Source of the DNA: Fidelibacterota bacterium UBA2980
Lineage (GTDB): Bacteria; Fidelibacterota; Marinisomatia; Marinisomatales; Marinisomataceae
NCBI GenBank assembly: GCA_002348725.1
Contig: DEAO01000045.1
Coordinates: 3,007-8,059, forward strand
DNA length: 5,053 bases
Direction of reading: 5' to 3'
In this document: positions 1 to 5,053 of the stretch, in pieces
How positions within the stretch are numbered: position 1 is the stretch's first letter
Layout of the letters: each line of letters begins with the position of its first letter
Program-made: the position numbers and the translations under genes
Notes under the pieces: generated by a model
Database searches by the model: none
Seen by the model: the letters and a program-made list of their open reading frames with translations, nothing else
What the model was told of the DNA's origin: nothing

Positions 1-629
1 TTTTTCATCGCTTCAGGTTTTGAGTTCCAACGAGATCCTTCTCTCCAATTAGGTAAAGGTGCTAACGTTGAATATGCAATTGGTAGAATATTATGATTAT
101 TCATGTATGCTTCTAATGTATCTGGGACCATATGGTAAGGATGAATCTCAATTTGATTTGCAACAGGCATTTCTAGTTGAGCATCTTCAATTTCTTTAAT
201 ATGCTTTACATTATAATTAGAAACACCAATATGCTTTACCTTGCCTTGTTTCTTTAATTCAACCATTGCTTCCCATAATTCTACTCTAGAATTGGTTGCA
301 AATGGATTATGAATGAGATATAAATCAATTTCATTTAACTGAAGGAGTTTTAAACTTTGTTCACAAGCTTCTATAGCACCGCTAAAGGTTTGAAATGTTT
401 CATCACCATACATTCCAGGCCACATTTTTGTTGTAATAAAAATATCTTCTCTAGCAATAGAAGACGATACAAGCGCATTTCCGACACCTGCTTCATTTTG
501 ATATATCTGAGCAGTGTCAATATGGCGATATCCTAAATTGAGTGCATCAGTTGATACACGTTCAGCATCATCATTAGGAATAAGCCAAGTGCCAAGACCA
601 ATCATTGGCATAGATAACAGTTTCTTCAT
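1..629 (-). CDS. Aldo/keto reductase, partial (C-terminus beyond left edge)
   Basis: This is an NAD(P)H-dependent oxidoreductase of the aldo/keto reductase superfamily. Such cytoplasmic (beta/alpha)8-barrel enzymes reduce aldehydes and ketones; the substrate cannot be told from sequence. The window holds 209 codons of what is usually a 260-290 residue protein; the stop lies outside. The family signature GYRHIDTA...E..VG is at residues 33-50. The catalytic tetrad is complete: D38, Y43, K68 (in TTKMW) and H107 (in LIHNP, where LIHWP is commoner). GVSNYN (135-140), NQIEIHP (158-164) and AYSTLAP (185-191) are the usual strand-6, strand-7 and cofactor-loop motifs. The closest style is the 2,5-didehydrogluconate reductase/YtbE group (inference). 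ATG at 629-627 lies 4 bases after tRNA-Pro and has no Shine-Dalgarno. A second in-frame ATG (residue 7, MPMIGLGTW) also fits the family N-terminus and could be the true start. It is probably cotranscribed with the tRNAs. Confidence 0.93.
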   Translation of the reverse strand, partial: MKKLLSMPMIGLGTWLIPNDDAERVSTDALNLGYRHIDTAQIYQNEAGVGNALVSSSIAREDIFITTKMWPGMYGDETFQTFSGAIEACEQSLKLLQLNEIDLYLIHNPFATNSRVELWEAMVELKKQGKVKHIGVSNYNVKHIKEIEDAQLEMPVANQIEIHPYHMVPDTLEAYMNNHNILPIAYSTLAPLPNWREGSRWNSKPEAMK

Positions 630-633
630 TTTG

Positions 634-708
634 TCGGGATGGCAGGATTCGAACCTGCGATCCCTCGCTCCCAAAGCGAGTGCCTTAACCGGACTGGGCC
701 ACATCCCG
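634..708 (-). tRNA. tRNA-Pro (anticodon TGG)
   Basis: A complete 75-nt cloverleaf can be folded on the minus strand. The acceptor arms CGGGATG/CATCCCG give 7 pairs, with discriminator A at 634. The D arm has 3 pairs plus a C13/A22 mismatch, and A14, G15, G18, G19 and A21 are in place. The anticodon stem is CTCGC/GCGAG with loop TTTGGGA, which gives anticodon TGG. The variable loop is GGATC, and the T arm is GCAGG-TTCGAAT-CCTGC. The 3' CCA is not encoded: the bases after the discriminator are CAA, so CCA must be added by nucleotidyltransferase. The gene lies 11 bases downstream of tRNA-His and 4 bases upstream of the aldo/keto reductase start, with no terminator between them. Confidence 0.97.
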
Positions 709-719
709 AAATTGATTTG

Positions 720-793
720 GGTAACCGATGGGACTCGAACCCACAACAACCGCAACCACAATGCGGGGCTCTACCAATTGAGCTACGGCTACC
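720..793 (-). tRNA. tRNA-His (anticodon GTG)
   Basis: A complete cloverleaf is visible on the minus strand. The acceptor GTAGCCG/CGGTTAC has 7 pairs including one G-T. The D arm is GCTC/GAGC, the anticodon stem CCGCA/TGCGG has loop TTGTGGT (anticodon GTG), and the T arm is GTGGG-TTCGAGT-CCCAT. The extra 5' G at position -1 (base 793) opposite C73 (base 720) is the identity element recognised by histidyl-tRNA synthetase and is encoded in the DNA. CCA is not encoded. A strong -10 box lies about 30 bases upstream, so this is the first gene of a tRNA-His/tRNA-Pro/aldo-keto reductase transcript. Confidence 0.97.
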
Positions 794-797
794 ATTG

Positions 798-811
798 GCT
801 TAAATTTAAGC
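798..811. repeat. Perfect 14-bp palindrome GCTTAAATTTAAGC
   Basis: The 14 bases are identical to their reverse complement. They sit between the predicted tRNA transcription start (about 815) and the tRNA-His 5' end (793). The half-site GCTTA/TAAGC recurs at 828-843. It may be a protein-binding operator, a small hairpin in the tRNA leader, or chance in AT-rich DNA. Confidence 0.5.
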
Positions 812-820
812 GTGGAAACT

Positions 821-826
821 TATTAT
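821..826 (+). promoter_or_regulatory. Candidate -10 box for the permease gene, overlapping the tRNA promoter
   Basis: The plus strand reads TATTAT (5 of 6 to consensus) and shares five bases with the minus-strand TATAAT, because TATTATA is nearly symmetric. Transcription would start near base 833 and give a 5' leader of about 35 nt before the ATG at 868. No convincing -35 is present: TTGGCT at 795-800 is 20 bp away. A second TATAAT at 864-869 overlaps the start codon, so it cannot serve an mRNA starting at that ATG. Confidence 0.35.
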
Positions 827-827
827 A
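822..827 (-). promoter_or_regulatory. -10 box of the tRNA-His/tRNA-Pro transcript
   Basis: The minus strand reads TATAAT here, a perfect sigma-70-type -10 hexamer. It predicts a transcription start near base 815 and a leader of about 20 nt ahead of tRNA-His, to be removed by RNase P. No good -35 is seen at 16-18 bp spacing (the region reads CTCTACTT). A TTGCTT is present, but only 12 bp upstream, which is too close. Confidence 0.65.
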
Positions 828-843
828 GCTTATCTTTTTAAGC
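828..843. repeat. Inverted repeat GCTTA-6 bp-TAAGC
   Basis: GCTTA (828-832) and TAAGC (839-843) flank a 6-base spacer. The half-sites are the same as in the palindrome at 798-811, and the two centres are 31 bp apart, close to three helical turns. The shared -10 region (821-827) lies between them. A regulatory role is inferred only from this arrangement. Confidence 0.4.
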
Positions 844-867
844 AAGTAGAGTTAAATTTTTTATATA

Positions 868-2214
868 ATGAATACATTGAACAAATATCTAGTAAAAGAA
901 TCGTTAATTCCCTTTTTACTATCTTTAGGGGTAATCACTACCGTATTATTTTTACAATTCCTTATTCGAGCAATTGATCGTTTCTTAGGAAAAGGATTAG
1001 ATGTATGGATTATTTTAGAGTACTTATACCTCAATTTAGCATGGATTATTGCATTATCAGTCCCAATGTCACTATTAATATCAACAGTCATGACATATGG
1101 AAGAATGTCGCAAGACAATGAAATCACTGCTTTAAAAGCAGCAGGTGTCAGTGTTTTTAACATTATTAAACCAGCGGTATTCTTTGGAGGATTTGTTGGA
1201 TTAATTTTATGTTTATTTAATAATTTTGTTCTTCCTGATATGAATTATCATGCAAGGCTTCTTGCAAGAGATATCTACCAAAAAAGTCCTGAATTAACAA
1301 TCGAACCTGGATATTTTATTAATACAATTCCACAATACAGTATGATTGTTAGAGAAATGGAAGGTAATAATTTTAAAGATGTAAAAATATTTAGTAAATA
1401 TTCTGGAACAGAGCAGGTTACAATCTATGCTGATAAAGGGAAACTCACTTCCAAAGAAGATATCATTATCCTTGATTTAGAAAATGGTGAAATCCATGAG
1501 ATTGACTTAGAAGACTATAATCATTATAGAAGAATTAAGTTTCTTACACATCAAATTACTATTCCTATTGATGATTTATTATTGAACAGAAATAATGAAT
1601 CAGTGCGTACAGACAGAGAAATGAAAGTATCACAAATGATTCAAAAAATTGAAAAAAATAAAGAATATATGGTTCAAGTCAATAATAGAATCAAAACCGT
1701 ATTAGATAATAATGGTATTGCATGGAATGAAGATTTCGATTTAGAAAAAGTATTATCATCCATTGAAATTCTTAAAGAGAATAGTAAACAAATCAGAGAA
1801 GAAAAAATCTATAGAGATGATATTCCAATTTCAGAATACGAAGTCAAAGAAAAATTGCGATCATTTAATAATATATCTAGGCAGTTAAAAAATGAATTTA
1901 TGCTGATATCGAACTACAAAAAAACAAACAACAAATATATGGTAGAAATTCATAAGAAATTTACACTTGCCTTTGCTTGTCTACTCTTTGCAATGACTGG
2001 AGCTCCGCTAGGAATTCTAGTACGCAAAGGAGGAATTACAATTGCATCAGCTCTAAGCATTGCATTCTTTCTTGTATACTATATCATGTTGATATGGGGA
2101 GAACAATTAGCAGATAGAAATCTTTTAGATCCTACATTTGGCTCATGGATGCCAAATATAATTTTATTTATTGTAGGATTAGTTTTATTCTTTCTTTCAG
2201 ATAAACAAAATTAG
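868..2214 (+). CDS. lptF: LptF/LptG (YjgP/YjgQ) family LPS export permease
   Basis: This is an inner-membrane permease subunit of the LptB2FG ABC transporter, which extracts lipopolysaccharide from the inner membrane and passes it to the LptC/LptA bridge. The 448 residues show the family architecture: three N-terminal membrane spans (about 14-34, 50-75, 103-123), a periplasmic beta-jellyroll (about 140-245), and three C-terminal spans (about 364-384, 390-410, 428-445). Conserved stretches include SLLISTVMTYGRMSQDNEITALKAAG (split at 68-93), HKKFTLAFA (362-370) and GAPLGILVRKGG (378-389). The protein exceeds the roughly 360 residues of E. coli LptF because about 100 charged, helix-forming residues (251-350) are inserted between the jellyroll and the fourth span. 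ATG 868 gives the normal family N-terminus (KYLVKE..IPF) but has no usable Shine-Dalgarno. The LptG partner and LptB are not in the window, and whether this is LptF or LptG is uncertain; membership of the family is not. The small gene downstream is probably cotranscribed. Confidence 0.92.
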   Translation: MNTLNKYLVKESLIPFLLSLGVITTVLFLQFLIRAIDRFLGKGLDVWIILEYLYLNLAWIIALSVPMSLLISTVMTYGRMSQDNEITALKAAGVSVFNIIKPAVFFGGFVGLILCLFNNFVLPDMNYHARLLARDIYQKSPELTIEPGYFINTIPQYSMIVREMEGNNFKDVKIFSKYSGTEQVTIYADKGKLTSKEDIIILDLENGEIHEIDLEDYNHYRRIKFLTHQITIPIDDLLLNRNNESVRTDREMKVSQMIQKIEKNKEYMVQVNNRIKTVLDNNGIAWNEDFDLEKVLSSIEILKENSKQIREEKIYRDDIPISEYEVKEKLRSFNNISRQLKNEFMLISNYKKTNNKYMVEIHKKFTLAFACLLFAMTGAPLGILVRKGGITIASALSIAFFLVYYIMLIWGEQLADRNLLDPTFGSWMPNIILFIVGLVLFFLSDKQN

Positions 2215-2233
2215 TGAACAGTTTTAAATCAAA

Positions 2234-2241
2234 AAAAGGAG
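2234..2241 (+). promoter_or_regulatory. Ribosome binding site of the small exported protein
   Basis: AAAAGGAG lies 5 bases before ATG 2247. It is the clearest Shine-Dalgarno in the window, and it selects this ATG over the in-frame GTG at 2214, which overlaps the permease stop and would add 11 hydrophilic residues ahead of the signal sequence. Confidence 0.8.
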
Positions 2242-2246
2242 TAGAA

Positions 2247-2531
2247 ATGAAATTAAATATTAAGAGTTTTTTAATTGGAGTACTAACAGCAGTTAACTTG
2301 TTTTTATTAATGGGATTTGATGACCATGAAGATGAAGCTCAAAAAAATGGTAGATACCAAGTAATTATCGATGATGAAGGCCAAAAAAATTGGTATGATA
2401 CTCGCTATGGAGATAAAGTTGCAATGGAGTTGGGAAGTTATGGTTATATCTTACTTAAAGAAAAAGGTGGTGCGAAAGCAACATTTAAGAAAGAATTTGA
2501 ATTAGTTGAAGCCTTAAAAAAAATAGATTAA
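2247..2531 (+). CDS. Small exported or membrane-anchored protein of unknown function
   Basis: I cannot assign a function to this 94-residue protein. The N-terminus has two lysines followed by a hydrophobic segment (about 7-23, SFLIGVLTAVNLFLLMGF), which is a signal peptide or a single membrane anchor. There is no lipobox cysteine. An acidic stretch (DDHEDE, 25-30) follows. The rest looks like a small soluble domain: GRYQVII (35-41), then WYDTRYGDKV (49-58), then GYILLKEKGG (66-75), with a lysine-rich helical C-terminus. The GRYQ...DT..G.V pattern resembles one I recall from small exported proteins in environmental Gram-negative genomes; this is a recollection, not a search result. It starts 33 bases after the permease stop, with a strong ribosome binding site, and is probably in the same operon. 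That position suggests a role at the cell envelope, but it does not prove a link to LPS export. Confidence 0.8.
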   Translation: MKLNIKSFLIGVLTAVNLFLLMGFDDHEDEAQKNGRYQVIIDDEGQKNWYDTRYGDKVAMELGSYGYILLKEKGGAKATFKKEFELVEALKKID

Positions 2532-2555
2532 CCAACAATATTTCTAATTAGTTGG
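2532..2555. terminator. Weak hairpin between convergent genes, possible bidirectional terminator
   Basis: CCAAC (2532-2536) and GTTGG (2551-2555) form a 5-bp stem with a 14-base loop. On the minus strand, 8 T follow within a few bases (complement of A8 at 2516-2523), which suits termination of the fumC-PBP1A transcript. On the plus strand the following bases are only moderately T-rich (CTTATTGCTTTT). The stem overlaps the PBP1A stop, and the T tract lies inside the end of the small gene. The short stem makes this a tentative call. Confidence 0.35.
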
Positions 2556-4628
2556 CTTATTGCTTTTAAAGAAAATTTCTTTTTCTATATTTCTACTATT
2601 AGAACGAGGAAGTAATTTGGTATCAGAATCTATTTCAACTTCGATGACTCCTTCTGGCATTACAAAATCTTCATCACGGATACCTAATTCTTTGTGAGCT
2701 TCTCTCATAAAGCGTGCCCAAGCTGGTAACGCTGCTGTACTCCCTGATTGCTTATCTCCTAAGCTCACGGAATAATCATCCATACCATACCATACGCCAG
2801 CAGAAATATTAGGAGTAAAGCCAACAAACCAAGCATCACTAAATCCTTGAGTAGTGCCAGTTTTCCCAGCAGCTGTATGCCTAAATTTATACTTCCATCG
2901 TGCACTACCACCAGTACCTTTATCAATAACAGTTTGCAATAGATTGGTGACTACATAAGCTGTTTCAGGACTTAAAACTTCTTTCTGTGTTATATTAAAT
3001 TCTTTAATAATTTGTCCATATTTATCTTCAATTTTTGTAATCGCAATCGGTTCAGAATAAATTCCTTTATTAGAAAAAATTGAATAAGAGCTCACTATTT
3101 CCATTGGGGTTACTTCTGAAACGCCTAACGCAATAGAATCAAAAGCACGAATTGGCGATTTAATCTGCATGCGTTTTGCAACATTTTTGACTTGTTGAGC
3201 CGGAATAAGTTCTTGCACCATACGCACAGATATAAGATTCAATGATCGTCTCAATCCTTCTCTTAGCGTAGTTAATCCACCAGTACTATTATCATAATTT
3301 CTTGGAGTCCACTTCTCTTTTTCGCCTCTTGCATTATTTCTATATAACGCTACTGGTTGATTTAGCAATTGAGTTGTTACAGGATAATTATTATCCACTG
3401 CAGCTGTATAAATAAAAGGTTTAAACACAGAACCAGGTTGTCTTCTTGCCTGAGTTGCTCTATTATACTGATCAACATAATCAGATCTTCCTCCAATCAT
3501 TGCTAATATTTCACCCGTTTTACTATCTAAAGCAATAAATGCACATTGAACTAATAAACTCTTTCTTAATTCTTCATATAATTGCATTTGACCATTCAAC
3601 ATCATCTTTGTTGAATCTTCTGGGAATATTGACAGATAACCTAATTCTGAAAAAAGATCCTCATTTGCAAAAAGTTGACTATTAAATTCATCTTGGTTGT
3701 CACGTAGTGTTTTCATAACGACATCTTCTGCAATTTTTTGTAGCCTATAATCAAGAGTAGTATAAATTTTTAAACCATCTTGATAAATATTAATACCCAA
3801 TTCTTCATCTTGTTTTTCAAGGACTCTTCGAACATGTTCAGTGAAGTATGGAGCTTTACTCTTTGGTATTTCATAAAAAATATTATCAGGAATGATACTA
3901 TTATTTTCTATATACTGTTCATGCGAAATATAATCTTGGTTATACATTAATTTTAAAACAAGAGATCGTCTTTCAATTGATTTATCAAGATTTCTTAAAG
4001 GGGAATAGTTTGCAGGAGAAGGCAGCAACCCAATAAGCATTGCTGATTCGCCTATAGTCAATTCAGAAGCTTTTTTGTTAAAATATCTTTTTGCAGCTGA
4101 TTCTACACCATATGTCCCATGTCCAAAATGCACTGTATTTAAATACATTTCTAATATTTCTTCTTTTGTGTATGTCCTCTCAATTTGAATCGCAGTAATA
4201 ATTTCTTTTATTTTTCTTGTAATACTATCTCTAAATCCAATTTCCTTATACAAATTCCGTGCTAACTGTTGAGAAAGTGTGCTAAACCCTTGTCTAAATT
4301 TCATGGCGACTACATTGACAGCAACTGCGCGAAAAACACTTTGTAAATCGACTCCCCAGTGTTGATAAAATCGTTTATCTTCTGATGATATAGCTGCATT
4401 CTTTAGATGTTCAGGCATATCATCTAAGTCAATAAATGCTCTTTTTTGAATATAAAATTCACCAATCACATCACCATTGCGATCATATATTGTTGAGAGC
4501 ATAGCTGGGTCAAATGTTTCTAAACGTTCAAGCGATGGTAGATCTCTAGACAAGTATAGCAAATAAAATAAAAGTATTATAGAAAGATAAAAGATGATTT
4601 TAAGAGAACGAAAAAAAGAGTTAATCAT
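2544..4628 (-). CDS. mrcA: Penicillin-binding protein 1A (class A, bifunctional peptidoglycan synthase)
   Basis: This protein polymerises lipid II into glycan strands and crosslinks the peptides on the periplasmic face of the inner membrane. The 694 residues begin with a short cytoplasmic tail and a membrane anchor (about 9-27). The GT51 glycosyltransferase domain (about 50-220) has SSEDKRFYQHWGVD with catalytic Glu83, GFSTLSQQL (114-122), and EEILEMYLN with the second key Glu160. The transpeptidase domain (about 360-640) has the active-site motif SVFK (Ser400, Lys403), SLN (462-464) and KTGTT (589-593), so both activities look intact. A linker of about 50 residues (306-358) separates the end of the inter-domain region from VQCAFIALDSKTGEILAM. 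The protein is shorter than E. coli PBP1a (850 residues) and has no obvious OB-type insert within the transpeptidase or a long C-terminal tail. The ATG overlaps the fumC stop (ATGA) and has no Shine-Dalgarno, pointing to translational coupling. The symbol follows the family; orthology to mrcA itself is not tested. Confidence 0.95.
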   Translation of the reverse strand: MINSFFRSLKIIFYLSIILLFYLLYLSRDLPSLERLETFDPAMLSTIYDRNGDVIGEFYIQKRAFIDLDDMPEHLKNAAISSEDKRFYQHWGVDLQSVFRAVAVNVVAMKFRQGFSTLSQQLARNLYKEIGFRDSITRKIKEIITAIQIERTYTKEEILEMYLNTVHFGHGTYGVESAAKRYFNKKASELTIGESAMLIGLLPSPANYSPLRNLDKSIERRSLVLKLMYNQDYISHEQYIENNSIIPDNIFYEIPKSKAPYFTEHVRRVLEKQDEELGINIYQDGLKIYTTLDYRLQKIAEDVVMKTLRDNQDEFNSQLFANEDLFSELGYLSIFPEDSTKMMLNGQMQLYEELRKSLLVQCAFIALDSKTGEILAMIGGRSDYVDQYNRATQARRQPGSVFKPFIYTAAVDNNYPVTTQLLNQPVALYRNNARGEKEKWTPRNYDNSTGGLTTLREGLRRSLNLISVRMVQELIPAQQVKNVAKRMQIKSPIRAFDSIALGVSEVTPMEIVSSYSIFSNKGIYSEPIAITKIEDKYGQIIKEFNITQKEVLSPETAYVVTNLLQTVIDKGTGGSARWKYKFRHTAAGKTGTTQGFSDAWFVGFTPNISAGVWYGMDDYSVSLGDKQSGSTAALPAWARFMREAHKELGIRDEDFVMPEGVIEVEIDSDTKLLPRSNSRNIEKEIFFKSNKPTN

Positions 4629-5053
4629 ACTTTTTTGGGAGATACCATTGATTTTGGCTTAACAATTTTGTCAAATTCTTTTTCAGATAAATATTTTAAT
4701 TTTTTTGCACTTTCTTTTAAAGAAATATTTTCTTTTAATGCTTTTTTTGCAATTTCTGCAGATTTTTCATATCCAATCTCTGGAACAAGTGCTGTTACTA
4801 ACATTAGAGATTTACCTAAATTTTCTGCAATCTTATCTTTATTTGCAGACAATCCATCTAGTGCATTTAACACAAAAGACTCTGATGCTTCACTCAATAA
4901 AGAAATTGATTCATGAATATTAAATGCAATTAGAGGTCTGTAAGTATTTAATTCAAAATTTCCATTTGATCCAGAGAAAGCAATTGTTAAATCATTTCCG
5001 AGAATTTGTGCATGAACCATATTGACTGCTTCGCATTGAGTAGGATTTACTTT
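4625..5053 (-). CDS. fumC: Fumarate hydratase class II, partial (C-terminal 142 residues)
   Basis: Class II fumarase is the iron-free, homotetrameric enzyme that interconverts fumarate and (S)-malate in the TCA cycle. The reading frame is open to the right edge. Its first visible residues, KVNPTQCEAVN, are the end of the superfamily signature loop (GSS..PGKVNP); this Lys and Asn correspond to active-site K324 and N326 of the E. coli enzyme. GNDLTIAFSGSNGNFELN and the downstream SLMLVTALVPEIGYEKSAEIAKKA block are typical of FumC, distinguishing it from aspartase or argininosuccinate lyase. The 142 residues after this Lys match the expected distance to the C-terminus, so the 3' end is intact. 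An in-frame ATG at 5020 is internal, not the start. The gene ends in TGA, sharing 4 bases with the PBP1A start codon. Confidence 0.95.
   Translation of the reverse strand, partial: KVNPTQCEAVNMVHAQILGNDLTIAFSGSNGNFELNTYRPLIAFNIHESISLLSEASESFVLNALDGLSANKDKIAENLGKSLMLVTALVPEIGYEKSAEIAKKALKENISLKESAKKLKYLSEKEFDKIVKPKSMVSPKKV

Noticed and set aside
634..708. Mis-set tRNA-Pro acceptor beginning at the T before base 708
   Set aside because: TCGGGAT/ATCCCGA also pairs, but it leaves a C discriminator and a shifted D arm. CGGGATG/CATCCCG with discriminator A fits the standard cloverleaf positions.
514..828. Plus-strand open frame of 104 codons across the two tRNAs and the reductase start
   Set aside because: It is antisense to two well-folded tRNAs. 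Phrases such as GWQDSNLR and DGTRTHNN are the familiar artefacts of translating the tRNA complement.
861..1163. Minus-strand open frame of 100 codons opposite the permease start
   Set aside because: It is a shadow of a well-supported conserved gene, with no protein family features and no ribosome binding site.
2214..2246. GTG start overlapping the permease stop by one base for the small protein
   Set aside because: It would place 11 hydrophilic residues before the signal sequence, whereas ATG 2247 has a strong, correctly spaced Shine-Dalgarno.
4635..4923. Two plus-strand open frames (93 and 72 codons) opposite fumC
   Set aside because: They are antisense to a conserved enzyme, with low-complexity Phe/Leu-rich translations and no start signals.
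4625..5020. A complete 131-residue protein starting at ATG 5020
   Set aside because: The frame stays open to the window edge and encodes KVNPTQCE just upstream, so this is an internal methionine of fumC.
1..5053. Undescribed defence system, mobile element, CRISPR array or riboswitch
   Set aside because: All long frames belong to housekeeping families. No spaced direct repeats, terminal inverted repeats, transposase, integrase or long structured leader is present. The tRNAs could in principle be integration sites, but no duplicated tRNA 3' end is seen.

Overview
The window is ordinary chromosomal DNA from an AT-rich Gram-negative bacterium. It carries an LptF/LptG lipopolysaccharide-export permease, a class A penicillin-binding protein, a class II fumarase and two tRNA genes without encoded CCA. 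The style of the proteins (the LptF C-terminal HKKF...GAPLGILVRKGG motif, the PBP1A N-terminal region) and of the tRNA-Pro suggests the FCB side of the bacterial tree, for example a marine Neomarinimicrobiota (SAR406)-like or Bacteroidota-related lineage. This placement is from memory of family styles and is tentative. No mobile element, CRISPR array, phage gene or defence gene is visible.

Layout. Bases 1-793 run on the minus strand: tRNA-His(GTG), then 11 bases later tRNA-Pro(TGG), then 4 bases later the start of an aldo/keto reductase that runs off the left edge. Bases 794-867 are a compact divergent intergenic region. It holds a perfect minus-strand TATAAT for the tRNA transcript, an overlapping plus-strand TATTAT, and two inverted repeats with the same half-sites (GCTTA...TAAGC) on either side. 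Bases 868-2531 run on the plus strand: the LptF/G permease, followed by a 94-residue exported or membrane-anchored small protein with a good ribosome binding site. Bases 2544-5053 run on the minus strand: the C-terminal third of fumarase (fumC), entering from the right edge, overlaps the start of the PBP1A gene by 4 bases (ATGA). The PBP1A gene ends only 12 bases from the stop of the small protein, so the two transcription units converge almost end to end.

How the genes relate. The permease gene and the PBP1A gene both build the cell envelope (LPS export and peptidoglycan synthesis), and the small exported protein probably also acts there. They lie on opposite strands, so shared regulation is not implied. 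FumC (TCA cycle) and PBP1A appear to be translationally coupled. The aldo/keto reductase probably shares a transcript with the two tRNAs; tRNA 3' processing would leave its mRNA with a leader of only 4 bases.

I looked for an undescribed system and did not find a convincing one. The items most worth a second look are the tRNA-mRNA junction, the symmetric divergent promoter with twin palindromes, the roughly 100-residue helical insert in the permease, and the uncharacterised small protein after it.
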